DNA of 64,000 bases from Streptomyces asoensis (GCF_013085465.1 NZ_CP049838.1:4216001-4280000); one strand, 5' to 3'. Counted from the first letter of the stretch, positions 55,444 through 64,000 are shown. Numbers and translations are program-made. Notes: generated by a model not told the origin, from the sequence alone.

Positions 55444-57104
55444 GCGTCGTCACCTTCGCGCATGGGCACCCGCACGCCCCGCTCGTCCGCGACCGACTCC
55501 GCGATGTCGTACCCGGCGTCCACGTGCCGGATGACGCCCATGCCGGGGTCGTTCGTGAGGACGCGGCGGATCTTCTCGCCGGCCAGCTTGGTGCCGTCGG
55601 CCACGGAGACCTGGCCGGCGTGGATGGAGCGGCCCATGCCGACGCCGCCGCCGTGGTGGATCGACACCCAGGACGCCCCGGACGCCACGTTGACCATGGC
55701 GTTCAGCAGGGGCCAGTCGGCGATCGCGTCGGAGCCGTCGAGCATCGCCTCGGTCTCGCGGTACGGGGAGGCCACGGAGCCGCAGTCGAGGTGGTCGCGG
55801 CCGATGGCCAGCGGGGCCGCCAGCTCGCCCGACGCCACCATGTCGTTGAAACGCTCGCCGGCCTTGTCGCGCTCGCCGTAGCCGAGCCAGCAGATACGGG
55901 CGGGCAGGCCCTGGAAGTGGACGCGCTCACCGGCCAGCTTGATCCAGCGGGCCAGCGACTCGTTCTCCGGGAAGAGCTCGAGCATCGCCCTGTCGGTCTT
56001 GGCGATGTCGGCCGGGTCGCCGGAGAGCGCCGCCCAGCGGAAGGGGCCCTTGCCCTCGCAGAACAGCGGGCGGATATAGGCGGGGACGAAGCCGGGGAAG
56101 GCGAACGCCCGGTCGTATCCAGCGAGTTGGGCCTCGCCGCGGATGGAGTTGCCGTAGTCGAAGACCTCGGCGCCGGCGTCCATGAAGCCGACCATCGCCT
56201 CGACGTGCTTCGCCATCGACTCGCGGGCCCGGGTGGTGAAACCGGCCGGGTCCTTCTCGGCGGCGTCGGCCATGTCCTCGAAGGCGATCCCGGTCGGCAG
56301 GTAGGCCAGCGGGTCGTGGGCGGAGGTCTGGTCGGTGACGATGTCGATGGGGGCGCCCATCGCGAGCAGCTGCGGGACGAGCTCGGCGGCGTTGCCGAGG
56401 ACACCGATGGAGAGCGGCTTGCGCTGGTCACGGGCCTCGACGGCCAGCTGGAGCGCGTGGCCCAGGTTGTCGGCCCTGACGTCCAGGTAGCGGTGCTCGA
56501 TGCGGCGCTCGATGGCGCGCGGGTCGCAGTCGATACAGATCGCCACGCCGTCGTTCATCGTGACGGCGAGCGGCTGGGCGCCGCCCATGCCGCCGAGGCC
56601 GGCGGTGAGGGTGATCGTGCCGGCGAGGGTGCCGGAGAACTTCTTCGCGGCGACGGCGGCGAAGGTCTCGTAGGTGCCCTGGAGGATGCCCTGGGTGCCG
56701 ATGTAGATCCAGGAACCGGCGGTCATCTGGCCGTACATGGTCAGGCCCAGCTGCTCCAGCCGGCGGAACTCCTCCCAGTTGGCCCAGTCGCCGACGAGGT
56801 TGGAGTTGGCGATGAGGACGCGCGGGGCCCACTCGTGGGTCTGCATGACGCCGACCGGGCGGCCGGACTGCACGAGCATGGTCTCGTCCTGCTTGAGGGT
56901 CCTGAGCGTGCGGACCATCGCGTCGAAGGAGCGCCAGTCGCGGGCCGCCTTGCCCGTGCCGCCGTAGACGACGAGCTTGTCGGGGTGTTCGGCGACCTCG
57001 GGGTCGAGGTTGTTCTGGAGCATCCGCAGGGCGGCTTCCTGCTGCCATCCCAGGGCGCTCAGTTCCGTACCGCGTGGCGCTCGTACGGGGCGGGGTCCTG
57101 ACAT
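55440..57104 (-). CDS. hutU: HutU, urocanate hydratase
   Basis: 554 residues from the ATG at 57104, with AAGGAGG six bases upstream; the frame extends to 57158. NAD-dependent urocanase motifs: [45 protein letters not shown] and [17 protein letters not shown]. It converts urocanate to imidazolonepropionate. First gene of the operon hutU, M20 hydrolase, hutF, hutI, all linked by four-base overlaps or short gaps. Full length. Confidence 0.97.
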   Translation of the reverse strand: MSGPRPVRAPRGTELSALGWQQEAALRMLQNNLDPEVAEHPDKLVVYGGTGKAARDWRSFDAMVRTLRTLKQDETMLVQSGRPVGVMQTHEWAPRVLIANSNLVGDWANWEEFRRLEQLGLTMYGQMTAGSWIYIGTQGILQGTYETFAAVAAKKFSGTLAGTITLTAGLGGMGGAQPLAVTMNDGVAICIDCDPRAIERRIEHRYLDVRADNLGHALQLAVEARDQRKPLSIGVLGNAAELVPQLLAMGAPIDIVTDQTSAHDPLAYLPTGIAFEDMADAAEKDPAGFTTRARESMAKHVEAMVGFMDAGAEVFDYGNSIRGEAQLAGYDRAFAFPGFVPAYIRPLFCEGKGPFRWAALSGDPADIAKTDRAMLELFPENESLARWIKLAGERVHFQGLPARICWLGYGERDKAGERFNDMVASGELAAPLAIGRDHLDCGSVASPYRETEAMLDGSDAIADWPLLNAMVNVASGASWVSIHHGGGVGMGRSIHAGQVSVADGTKLAGEKIRRVLTNDPGMGVIRHVDAGYDIAESVADERGVRVPMREGDDA

Positions 57105-57523
57105 GGTCTGCCTCCTTGCGGATGGGTGATCCCGGCGGTTGTTGCTGTTGTTATTCACATCCTGACTTGATGAATAGAACTAGTCAATACATCGGGGCCA
57201 CCACATCGGGGCCACAGCATCGGCGCCGCGGCATCGGCACCACGAAATGCCGAGGCAGCCGGCACAGGTGAGGGGCGCGCGTCTTCGCGCTCACCACCCC
57301 GCAGGGACATGCGCGCCGTTGACGTGCACCGGTGGGCCGGTGTTGAACGGTGGAGAAGGGGCGCATGGGGCGTCGATTCGGCCCGAAACGGGGTCAGTCG
57401 ACCCACGTTAGCCGCCCCGCCGCATGTTCCGCTGGAAAATGCCAGAAGACTCACCCCTCGGTGCCTACGTTGCGTAGCTTCTTCATCACTCAGCCGAACC
57501 GAAGGCGGGAGGGGAGCCCAACG
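57105..57523. other. Promoter region between hutU and the roadblock genes
   Basis: Holds the hutU promoter (57159-57187) and a small run of CATCGG-containing repeats (57189-57243, about 14 bp each, diverging). Nothing else stands out; the roadblock promoter is not obvious. Confidence 0.5.
57159..57187 (-). promoter_or_regulatory. Candidate hutU promoter with dyad
   Basis: On the minus strand TTGACT (57187-57182) and CAGGAT (57164-57159) are 17 bases apart, about 55 bases upstream of the hutU ATG. A dyad TGACT-N14-AGTCA (57163-57186) overlaps it and may be the operator. Confidence 0.6.
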
Positions 57524-57979
57524 GTGCCCGGAATCGACGAGTGTCTACTGGAGGCCATGCGGCTGCCCGGTGCCCGGGGCGCCGCGCTGGTCGACTGGAC
57601 GAGCGGGCTGGCCCTGGGCGCGGTCGGGGAGTTCCCCGGCGGCGACCACGAGGCGGCGGCCGCCGAGGCGGCCGAGGTGGCCCGGCTCACGGCGGAGCAG
57701 CGGACGTTCGCACCCGACGGCTACGGCCGTCACGACAGTCCTGACGGCCACGACGGCCACGACGGCCACGACGGCCAAGCAGGCGGGGGCGGGGTGGCCG
57801 ATCCGCCGGTCGAGGACCTGATCATCAGCAACCGGGACAGCTACCACGTGCTCCGTTTCGTACCGACGTCCTTCGACAGCAGCGTGTTCCTGCACGTGTG
57901 GCTGGCCCGGCCGGACGGCAACCTCGCGCTGGCCCGGATCCGGCTGGGCGAGATGGCCGGACGGCTGGTGCTGGGGTGA
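57524..57979 (+). CDS. Roadblock/LC7-like small protein 1
   Basis: 151 residues from the GTG at 57524, with GGGAG seven bases upstream. It starts VPGIDECLLEAMRLPGARG and has the core ALVDWTSGLALGAVGEF, as in the third roadblock gene (ALVDYTSGMALGTMGG). A His/Asp/Gly run (DGHDGHDGHDG) interrupts the fold near residue 80. Roadblock proteins regulate small GTPases (MglB-type). Stop overlaps the next start (GTGA). Confidence 0.78.
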   Translation: MPGIDECLLEAMRLPGARGAALVDWTSGLALGAVGEFPGGDHEAAAAEAAEVARLTAEQRTFAPDGYGRHDSPDGHDGHDGHDGQAGGGGVADPPVEDLIISNRDSYHVLRFVPTSFDSSVFLHVWLARPDGNLALARIRLGEMAGRLVLG

Positions 57980-58893
57980 CCGCGGTGAGAACGACCCCGC
58001 AGGGGACGACCCCGCCGCCCCGGCTGCCCGTGCGGGAGAAGTCGGCGGCCCGGGAGCGCGGCAGCGGACTGTCGCCGATGCTGACTCGGCTCGCGGCCGA
58101 ACGGGCGACCGGTGTCCTGGAGCGCGAGCGCGGCTCGCTCTACCTCGCCGAGGGCCGTGTGGTGCACGCCGAGAGCCCCCTCGCCCCGGGCCTCGACGTG
58201 CTCCTCCTGGCCCACGGCACCCTCGCTCCCGCCGTCTGGCAGGACGCGGTGGACCGGGCCGACGAGGAGTACGGCGTGGCCCGGCTGCTGCTCGACGCCG
58301 GCCGCGTCCCGCGCGGCGCGCTGGAGCTGTGCCACCTGGAGGCGGTCTATGACGCGGCGTACTTCGCGCTCACCCCCAGCAGCACTCCCGGCCGTTTCCG
58401 GTACGGCGCCGGGCACTGGCTGGGCACGCTCCGGCCGGTCCCGGTCGAAGCGGTCGAGCGCGAGACGCTGCGCCGGCGGGAGCTGCTGCACCGTCTGTGG
58501 CCGGACCCGTTGACCGACGGGGCGCCGCTGCGGCGGGCCGAGACCGTCGCGGCGCCCGCGCCGACCGCCCGGCAGAGCGCGGTGCTGGCCTCGGTGGACG
58601 GCGTGCGCACCGCGTCGGACATAGCCCGGGAGCTGGGCCGGCAGGCCTTCCACACCCTGGTGGACGTCCGGCGTCTGGCGGCGGCGGGCCTGCTGACCGC
58701 CCTCTTCCCGCCGCCCCGGCCGCACCGCCCGCCGCCGGCCGCGCTCCCGATCCGCCCCGGGCCGGCCGCAGATCCCGCCGTGAGTCCCGTCGCCCCCGAC
58801 CCCGACCCGCCACCGGGCATCACCCTGCCCCGTGTCAACGACCCCGACATCACCTTGCTGAAGAGGCTCAGGGATGCGCTGGAGGCCCTTTGA
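57976..58893 (+). CDS. PATAN/DUF4388-type regulatory protein
   Basis: 305 residues from the GTG at 57976. The N-terminal part (SPMLTRLAAERATGVLERER, LYLAEGRVVHAESP) matches the DUF4388/PATAN domain seen in proteins that act beside Ras-like GTPases and in phototaxis regulators. A winged-helix-like region follows (SVDGVRTASDIARELG, then LVDVRRLAAAGLLTALF). Pro-rich tail. Coupled to the roadblock gene before it; 34 bp before the next. Confidence 0.75.
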   Translation: MTAVRTTPQGTTPPPRLPVREKSAARERGSGLSPMLTRLAAERATGVLERERGSLYLAEGRVVHAESPLAPGLDVLLLAHGTLAPAVWQDAVDRADEEYGVARLLLDAGRVPRGALELCHLEAVYDAAYFALTPSSTPGRFRYGAGHWLGTLRPVPVEAVERETLRRRELLHRLWPDPLTDGAPLRRAETVAAPAPTARQSAVLASVDGVRTASDIARELGRQAFHTLVDVRRLAAAGLLTALFPPPRPHRPPPAALPIRPGPAADPAVSPVAPDPDPPPGITLPRVNDPDITLLKRLRDALEAL

Positions 58894-58927
58894 ACGGCAG
58901 CGACCGCGCGCCGAGAGGAGCGAGCTG

Positions 58928-59464
58928 ATGGTGTCCGAGCCCGAGATACTCGACGAACTCCGGCGACTGCGGGCCCGGGTGCCCCAGCTGACCGGCGCCC
59001 TGACGGCCGGCGTGGACGGTCTCGTCCTCGCCCACGACACACCCGGTGTGGAGCCGGAGGTGGTGGCCGCGCTGACCGCCGCCGCCCTCGGCGTCGCGGT
59101 GCGGATGGCGGACACGACCGGCCAGGGCGACTTCCGCGAGCTGCTCGTGCGCGGGGTCTACGGCTATGTCGCGACCTACGCGGCCGGTGAGAGTGCCGTA
59201 CTGACCCTGCTCGCGCAGGACCGCGTCAACGTCGGCCGGCTGCATCTGGAGGGCCGCCGGGCCGGGGCGCGCATCGGGGAGCTCGTCGACGCGTGGGAGG
59301 CGAAGGCGCGGGAGGCGAAGGCCGCCGCCACGACACCGGCCAGGGCTCCGGCGAAGACCCCCGCGAAGGCGCCCGTGCGGACGCCCGCCAAGCCACCCAT
59401 CGTACGGACCAGATCGGCGCGCGGATCGGCGACCACCAACGCGCGCACCACCACGGAAAGTTGA
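58928..59464 (+). CDS. Roadblock/LC7 domain protein 2 with basic tail
   Basis: 178 residues from the ATG at 58928, with AGGAG eight bases upstream. Roadblock core: LTGALTAGVDGLVLAHDTPG, LTAAALGVAVRMADTTGQGD and GYVATYAAGESAVLTLLAQD. The last 60 residues are Ala/Pro/Lys/Arg-rich with repeated PAK/PVR units, like a histone H1-type tail, which may bind DNA or another acidic partner. Same direction, 22 bases before the third roadblock gene. Confidence 0.85.
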   Translation: MVSEPEILDELRRLRARVPQLTGALTAGVDGLVLAHDTPGVEPEVVAALTAAALGVAVRMADTTGQGDFRELLVRGVYGYVATYAAGESAVLTLLAQDRVNVGRLHLEGRRAGARIGELVDAWEAKAREAKAAATTPARAPAKTPAKAPVRTPAKPPIVRTRSARGSATTNARTTTES

Positions 59465-59486
59465 GAAGGAACCGAGGAGCACAGTC

Positions 59487-59861
59487 ATGGCCAACACCGA
59501 AACCACACTGAAAGAGTGTCTCGCCTCGATCGAGGGCGCGACCGGAGTGGCGCTCGTCGACTACACCAGCGGCATGGCGCTGGGCACGATGGGCGGCAGC
59601 AAGACCTTCGACCTGAACGTCGCCGCCGCCGGGAACACCGACGTGGTGCGCGCCAAGATGCGCACCATGGAGCACCTCGGGCTCAAGGGCCAGATCGAGG
59701 ACATCCTGATCACGCTGAACGACCAGTACCACCTGATCCGGCTGATCAGCGGCCGCGGCGGCAACGGGCTCTTCATGTACTTGGTCCTGGACGCCAAGCG
59801 GGCCAACCTGGCGATGGCCCGCCACCAGTTGAAGAAGATCGAGGAGGACCTCGAGGTATAG
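59487..59861 (+). CDS. Roadblock/LC7 domain protein 3
   Basis: 124 residues with an AGGAA-type RBS. Core: LKECLASIEGATGVALVDY, TSGMALGTMGG and EDILITLNDQYHLIRLI, then LKKIEEDLEV. More compact and conserved-looking than the first member. Part of the four-gene cluster without a GTPase. Confidence 0.88.
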   Translation: MANTETTLKECLASIEGATGVALVDYTSGMALGTMGGSKTFDLNVAAAGNTDVVRAKMRTMEHLGLKGQIEDILITLNDQYHLIRLISGRGGNGLFMYLVLDAKRANLAMARHQLKKIEEDLEV

Positions 59862-59904
59862 CCGGAGCGGCTGGTCCGGCCGGACCGGCCGGACCGGTCC
59901 GTGG

Positions 59905-60489
59905 CTAGACCAGCGCCGCGGTGCGGCGGCGGGACCCGCCCGGGGCCGCGTCGCCGGCCGCGATGCCGGTGCTGCGGTACGCCTTGACGGCCTTGCCCGC
60001 CGGGCGTCCGCCGCGCCGGTCCAGCCAGTCGACGCGCACCCACAGCAGTGCCTCGTCGGCCCGCTCGCGCCGTCCGAGCCAGGCGGCCTTGAGCCGCAGT
60101 CCCGTCCCCCAGCCGGCGAGCAGCAGGCCGGCGGCCGCGGGCACCACGAAGGAGCTGCCGAGCGCGGCCACGAAGGCGAGCAGCAGCCACCAGCGGTGCC
60201 CGCGCCGCCAGGTGCGCACGGTCACCGCCCGGTCCTGGAGCACGTCGTGCTTGCCGGCCCGGGCGGCGCCGTGGCCGAGTCCGGTGATCCGCCTGCGGCC
60301 GCGCCACGCCACCACGGCGACGGCGACGATGAACAACGCGGCCCCTGCCAGCACCCCGATCCGCCGTCCGGTGAGGCCGGGCACCAGCACCCCGACCCCC
60401 GCCGCGAACACCCCGCACCACCACAACGGCGCGGCTCCGGCCCGTACGACGACGGCCACCCGAGCCAGCCCCTGCCCTCCGCGCGCCAC
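59905..60489 (-). CDS. Membrane protein of unknown function
   Basis: 194 residues with a GTG start. Three or four predicted helices (about 15-36, 42-62, 98-125). Middle section is basic (RRRITGLGHGAARAGKHDVLQD). C-terminal part contains TGLRLKAAWLGRRERADEAL. I do not recognise the family. Convergent with the roadblock cluster. Confidence 0.75.
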   Translation of the reverse strand: MARGGQGLARVAVVVRAGAAPLWWCGVFAAGVGVLVPGLTGRRIGVLAGAALFIVAVAVVAWRGRRRITGLGHGAARAGKHDVLQDRAVTVRTWRRGHRWWLLLAFVAALGSSFVVPAAAGLLLAGWGTGLRLKAAWLGRRERADEALLWVRVDWLDRRGGRPAGKAVKAYRSTGIAAGDAAPGGSRRRTAALV

Positions 60490-60600
60490 GTCCGCCTCCT
60501 GGTCTCTCCGGCACAGTCTCGTGACCGTTCAGACTAGTGAGCGAACGTGAGACGAGTCTGAGAGAACGCCCCGAAAATCGTGCCCTCCGGAAGCGGCGGT

Positions 60601-61527
60601 CTACTCCACGAAGAGCCCCCGGGCCGCCGCCCGCGCGTCGAACTCCTCCAGCCGGGCCTGCGCGTCGGGCAGGTCGTCGCACATCGCCTCCAGCAGCACC
60701 CGCCCGAGCAGCATCGGCGCGCACGCCGTGTCGAAGGCGAGGCCGGTGCCGACGGCGGCCGGCAGCAGCAGGTCGGAGACCTTGGCGACCGGCGCGAACG
60801 CGGAGTCGGCGACGGTCACCACGCTCAGCCCCGCCTCCCGGGCGTAGGCGAGGGTGTCGACGACCTCGCGCGGATGCCGGGGCAGCGCGAAGCAGAGCAG
60901 GGCCGAGGCGCCTGCCCGGACGGCGGCGTCGATCCGGTCGTGGATCATCGTGCCGCCCTCGTTCAGCAGCCGTACGTCCGGATGGACCTTGGCGGCGAAG
61001 TAGGCGAACCCGTACGCCTGGGAGGCGGCGGCCCGCAGTCCGAGCACGGGAAGCGGGCGTGAGGCGGCCAGCAGCCGGCCCGCCCGCTGCACCGGCCGGG
61101 GATCGGCGAGCAGTTCGGCGAGGTGCTTCAGGTTCTCGATCTCGGCCTCGACGGCCTGCTGGTACTCGTTGTACGAGGCCGGTCCTGCCGTCTGTTCGGC
61201 GGGGGCGACCTCGCGCAGGTGCTTGCGCAGGGCGGGGTAGCCGTCGAAGCCGAGCGCGACCGCGAAGCGGGTCACCGACGGCTGGCTGACGCCCGCGAGT
61301 TCGGCCAGCTCCACGCTGGACAGGAACGGCACGTCGGCGGCGCGCCGCACCATGCTGTGCGCGATGCGCCGCTGGGTCGGTGTCAGCCGGTGCCCCTCGA
61401 AGAGCGCCTGTAGCCGAGCGGCGGGACTGTCCGGCACACCGGCACCCGGTACCCCCGGCGCCGATCCCCCCGCACCCGGCATCCCTGGACCCGGCAGTCC
61501 CTCACCGATCTCCGTCTCCGCGCTCAT
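60601..61527 (-). CDS. MurR/RpiR family transcriptional regulator
   Basis: 308 residues. The N-terminal HTH (LTPTQRRIAHSMVRRAADVP, ELAGVSQPSVTRFAVALGFD) and C-terminal SIS domain (PLPVLGLRAAASQAYGFAYF, LLCFALPRHPREVVDTL) are complete. The Gly/Pro-rich first 33 residues are unusual. The ATG overlaps the lyase stop (ATGA), so it follows the lyase gene in one transcript. Its ligand is probably a phosphorylated sugar or related small molecule; here a link to the lyase substrate is possible. Confidence 0.9.
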   Translation of the reverse strand: MSAETEIGEGLPGPGMPGAGGSAPGVPGAGVPDSPAARLQALFEGHRLTPTQRRIAHSMVRRAADVPFLSSVELAELAGVSQPSVTRFAVALGFDGYPALRKHLREVAPAEQTAGPASYNEYQQAVEAEIENLKHLAELLADPRPVQRAGRLLAASRPLPVLGLRAAASQAYGFAYFAAKVHPDVRLLNEGGTMIHDRIDAAVRAGASALLCFALPRHPREVVDTLAYAREAGLSVVTVADSAFAPVAKVSDLLLPAAVGTGLAFDTACAPMLLGRVLLEAMCDDLPDAQARLEEFDARAAARGLFVE

Positions 61528-63032
61528 GCCCCGCTCCCCCTCCAGATGTCCGTGAACCGGTCCAGCAGTCCGGCCGCCGCCCGCACGTCGTCCGTGAGCG
61601 GCCGGTCGGCCTGTTCCGCGTCGAGCACCGCCTCGGCCAGCTCCAGCGCCCGGCCCGCCGGAAGTCCCGGTTCGGGCCGCAGCTCGCGCTGGCGCAGCGC
61701 CCGTACGGCGGCGACGAGTTCGCAGCCGACGACGAGACGGTACGCGGCACAGGCGCGCAGTGTCTGCCGGGCGGCGAGCGAGGCGAAGCTGGCCTGTTCC
61801 TCGACGCCCCGGGAGAGTACAGCGTGGCCGAGCGAGGCGGGCGCCGAGAAGGCCCGCAGGTCACCCAGGGCGGCCGCGGCGGCGTACTCGAGGATCATCA
61901 CGCCGGAGGAGGCGGGCTCGGGGTCGGCGAGGAAGGGGCGCAGCCGGGTGTAGGCCGGTTCGTTCAGGGTCGACAGGCGGGAGGTGGACAGCCGGGCCAC
62001 CTGGGTCAGCGCCAGCCTGAAGTGGTCCAGGGCGAGGGCGAGCTGGGCCTGGTAGAAGCCGCCGTGGTGGTAGGCGGTCATGTCCTCGGGGGAGATGAGC
62101 GGGTTCTCGGCGGCCGCGTTGATCTCGATGCCGACCACGTCCTCCAGGGCGTCGGCGGCGTCGTGCGCGGGGCCGTGGATCTGGGGCAGGCAGCGGAAGC
62201 CGTAGGGGTCCTGGATCCTGCCGAGGGGTGGCGTGGGCCGGTCCTGCGCGCCGATCAGCTCCCGCATCCGGCGGGCGACCTCGGTGGACCCGCGGTGCGG
62301 GCGGGCGGCGTGCACGGGGGCGGCGTACGCCTCGTGCGAGCCGTCCACGGCGAGCAGCGAGAGCGCGGCGACGACCTGGGTGGCCTCCAGGAGTCCGCGC
62401 AGTTCGTGCAGGGCGAGGGCGGACTGGCCGAGGGTGAGGGCGTTGCTGCTGATGAGCGCGAGCGCGTCGTTGTTGTCGAGCTGCTGCGGTTCGGGGATCC
62501 CGGTGCCGCGCCACGGATGCTCCCCCACCAGCGCGAGCCCGACCTGTGCCAGCGCCGCCAGGTCGCCGGTCCCCACCGAGCCGAACTCGTTGACGACCGG
62601 ATACGCCCCGCTCTCCAGCGCCTCGCACAGGGCCGTGACGACGCCGGGCCTGAGGCCGGCGCCGCCGGCGAGCAGTTGGTTGGCGCGGACGGCGAGCATG
62701 GCCCGGACCTGCCGGGCGGGCAGTTCCTCGCCGATGGCGCCGGCGTGGCTGCGCAGCAGGCGCAGGCCGTGCTCGGCGGCCGCTTCGGTGGGCACGTCCT
62801 CGTTCCGGTTGGCGCCGACTCCGGTGGAGCGGCCGTAGACGCGACCGGTGGCGGCGATCCGGCGGGCGGCGTCCCAGGACTCGGTCATCCGCTTCGTCGC
62901 GTCGGTGCCGGGGACCGGGCGGGCGGCCCGGTCGGCGAGGCGGGCGACGTCCGCGACGCCGAGGGCGATCCCGTCGAGGACGACGAGAGCGGAGCCCGCC
63001 CCGGAAGGGGCGTCCATCATCCGAGACGACAT
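61524..63032 (-). CDS. Aromatic/histidine ammonia-lyase family protein with altered MIO motif
   Basis: 502 residues from the ATG at 63032 (the frame is open to 63083; in-frame ATG codons at the next few positions are alternatives). Fold-level motifs of the HAL/PAL family: YGRSTGVGANRNEDVP, LISSNALTLGQSAL, CLPQIHGPAHDAADAL and VGIEINAAAENPLI. The cofactor-forming Ala-Ser-Gly of other members (GSVGASGDLAPL type) is GSVGTGDLAAL, one residue shorter and without Ser. The later SANQED-type motif is EEQASF. It may not be an active lyase, or may form a cofactor differently. Coupled to an RpiR regulator. Confidence 0.88.
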   Translation of the reverse strand: MSSRMMDAPSGAGSALVVLDGIALGVADVARLADRAARPVPGTDATKRMTESWDAARRIAATGRVYGRSTGVGANRNEDVPTEAAAEHGLRLLRSHAGAIGEELPARQVRAMLAVRANQLLAGGAGLRPGVVTALCEALESGAYPVVNEFGSVGTGDLAALAQVGLALVGEHPWRGTGIPEPQQLDNNDALALISSNALTLGQSALALHELRGLLEATQVVAALSLLAVDGSHEAYAAPVHAARPHRGSTEVARRMRELIGAQDRPTPPLGRIQDPYGFRCLPQIHGPAHDAADALEDVVGIEINAAAENPLISPEDMTAYHHGGFYQAQLALALDHFRLALTQVARLSTSRLSTLNEPAYTRLRPFLADPEPASSGVMILEYAAAAALGDLRAFSAPASLGHAVLSRGVEEQASFASLAARQTLRACAAYRLVVGCELVAAVRALRQRELRPEPGLPAGRALELAEAVLDAEQADRPLTDDVRAAAGLLDRFTDIWRGSGA

Positions 63033-63110
63033 AAGGCTACGAACTCCCATCAATCCGGACACTCGATCTTGCCTGCCGGTCATCCGTTACCTCGGATTAA
63101 CACCGAACCG

Positions 63111-63155
63111 TTGACAAGCTATTCATCTACCGAGAACTCTGCATGACGTTATACA
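63111..63155 (+). promoter_or_regulatory. Promoter-like element and dyad upstream of the ABC transporter
   Basis: TTGACA (63111-63116) with a weak AACTCT 18 bases on (63135-63140) is a possible promoter. A 16-bp dyad, TGCATGACGTTATACA (63140-63155), symmetric at 12 of 16 positions, lies just 20 bases before the ATG. It could be the operator of the adjacent RpiR protein. Confidence 0.4.
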
Positions 63156-63174
63156 GCCGGGCAAGGGACAACTC

Positions 63175-64000
63175 ATGATCCAGTTCGACGCGGTCCACAA
63201 GCGCTTCCCCAACGGCACGACGGCAGTCCACGATCTCTCCCTCCACATGCCGGAGGGCGGCGTGACCGTGCTGGTCGGTTCCTCCGGTTGCGGCAAGACG
63301 ACCACCCTGCGGATGATCAACCGCATGGTCGACCCGACCTCCGGAACCATCGAGGTGGGCGGCAAGGACGTCACCCGCCAGGACGCGGCCGAGCTGCGCC
63401 GCTCCATCGGATACGTCATCCAGCAGTCGGGGCTCTTCCCGCACCGCACGGTGCTCGACAACATCGCCACCGTGCCGCTGCTGCTGGGCCACGGCCGCCG
63501 CAGGGCCCGCGCCCGCGCGGCCGAACTGCTGGAGACCGTCGGCCTGTCCGCCGACGCCGGGAAGCGCTACCCGCACCAGCTGTCCGGCGGCCAGCAGCAG
63601 CGCGTCGGGGTCGCCCGCGCGCTCGCCGCCGACCCGCCGGTGCTCCTCATGGACGAGCCCTTCGGCGCGGTCGACCCGGTGGTCCGCACCCAGCTCCAGG
63701 ACGAACTGCTCAGGCTCCAGAAGGAGTTGAGCAAGACCATCGTCTTCGTCACGCACGACATCGACGAGGCAGTCCGGCTGGGCGACCAGATCGCCGTGTT
63801 CCGCACCGGCGGCCACCTGGTCCAGTGCGCCTCGCCCGCCGAGCTGCTCGCCCGCCCGGCCGACGACTTCGTGGCCGACTTCCTCGGCGCCGAGCGCGGG
63901 CTGAAGCTGCTCTCGCTGAAGACCCTCGCGGACGTCCCGCAGGGCCCGGCCCCCGAGGGCGGCGAATGGAGCCTCGTGCTCGACGAGGCCCGCAAGCCGC
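63175..64000 (+). CDS. OpuCA-type glycine betaine/osmoprotectant ABC transporter ATP-binding protein, truncated at window end
   Basis: Start at the ATG at 63175 (MIQFDAVHKRFPNGTTAV); the frame is open at the right edge. Walker A GSSGCGKTTTLRM, Q loop YVIQQSGLFP, signature LSGGQQQRVGVARAL, Walker B VLLMDEPFGAVDP and H loop VFVTHDIDEAV. The best match is to quaternary-amine/choline/carnitine uptake (OpuC/ProV-type) ATPases. CBS domains and permease genes would lie beyond the window. Divergent from the lyase gene; ABC uptake of a lyase substrate is one inference, osmoprotection another. Confidence 0.88.
   Translation, partial: MIQFDAVHKRFPNGTTAVHDLSLHMPEGGVTVLVGSSGCGKTTTLRMINRMVDPTSGTIEVGGKDVTRQDAAELRRSIGYVIQQSGLFPHRTVLDNIATVPLLLGHGRRRARARAAELLETVGLSADAGKRYPHQLSGGQQQRVGVARALAADPPVLLMDEPFGAVDPVVRTQLQDELLRLQKELSKTIVFVTHDIDEAVRLGDQIAVFRTGGHLVQCASPAELLARPADDFVADFLGAERGLKLLSLKTLADVPQGPAPEGGEWSLVLDEARKP

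Noticed and set aside
59868..59903. Palindrome-rich stretch (GGTCCGGCCGGACC) as a terminator after the roadblock genes
   Set aside because: Several overlapping short palindromes without a clear stem; could be one, but not assigned.

Overview
The window is high-GC actinobacterial chromosome, almost certainly from a Streptomyces. It carries the developmental regulator WhiB, several LytR-CpsA-Psr (LCP) proteins, an F420 pair (fbiA-fbiB), LPxTG-like wall proteins, roadblock genes, GTG starts, and many ATGA/GTGA start-stop overlaps. As far as memory allows, the gene order matches the core region around whiB and sigI of S. coelicolor. I see no phage, IS element, tRNA, rRNA or CRISPR array.

Layout. 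1-6.3 kb: end of a zincin-like protein, then on the minus strand a secreted DUF5719-type protein, a giant membrane glycosyltransferase and whiB. 6.9-11.5 kb (plus): cysteine dioxygenase-like protein, fbiA-fbiB, a long 17-bp repeat array, and an AlkA-type glycosylase. 11.7-29.3 kb is an envelope block: a sugar-nucleotide pyrophosphorylase, a PGRP-type amidase, a TIGR03089 protein, five LCP proteins, a GT2 and UDP-glucose dehydrogenase, interspersed with a copper-storage-like protein, a thioesterase and an acyl-CoA dehydrogenase. 29.4-36.5 kb: CGNR regulator, two VOC proteins, a metal-site-less M19 dipeptidase paralogue, MerR plus an Old Yellow Enzyme, an intact M19 dipeptidase coupled to purE-purK. 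36.7-41.4 kb: GtrA protein, a two-component system and a POT peptide transporter. 41.5-45.5 kb: four-gene operon of sortase-type and WxL-like surface proteins. 45.8-46.25 kb: GC-rich minisatellite. 46.3-50.4 kb: SigB-type sigma factor with anti-sigma and anti-anti-sigma partners, then a sigma-like/zinc-finger/lectin fusion. 50.5-57.1 kb: EamA exporter and a histidine utilisation operon (hutU, M20 amidohydrolase, formiminoglutamate deiminase, hutI). 57.5-59.9 kb: a roadblock/PATAN cluster without a GTPase. 59.9-64 kb: a membrane protein, an RpiR regulator coupled to a divergent aromatic ammonia-lyase-like protein, and the start of an OpuC-type ABC transporter.

How the genes may work together. 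The LCP, glycosyltransferase and sugar-nucleotide genes fit attachment of glycopolymers to the wall. The 41-45 kb operon adds wall-anchored proteins. The hut operon converts urocanate towards glutamate, but neither a classical HutG nor a canonical HutH is present. Points worth a second look are the lyase-like protein with a shortened MIO motif, the M19 pseudoenzyme beside its intact paralogue, the sigma-ZAS-lectin fusion, the GTPase-less roadblock cluster, the repeat arrays, and perfect DnaA boxes on either side of the whiB-cdo segment.
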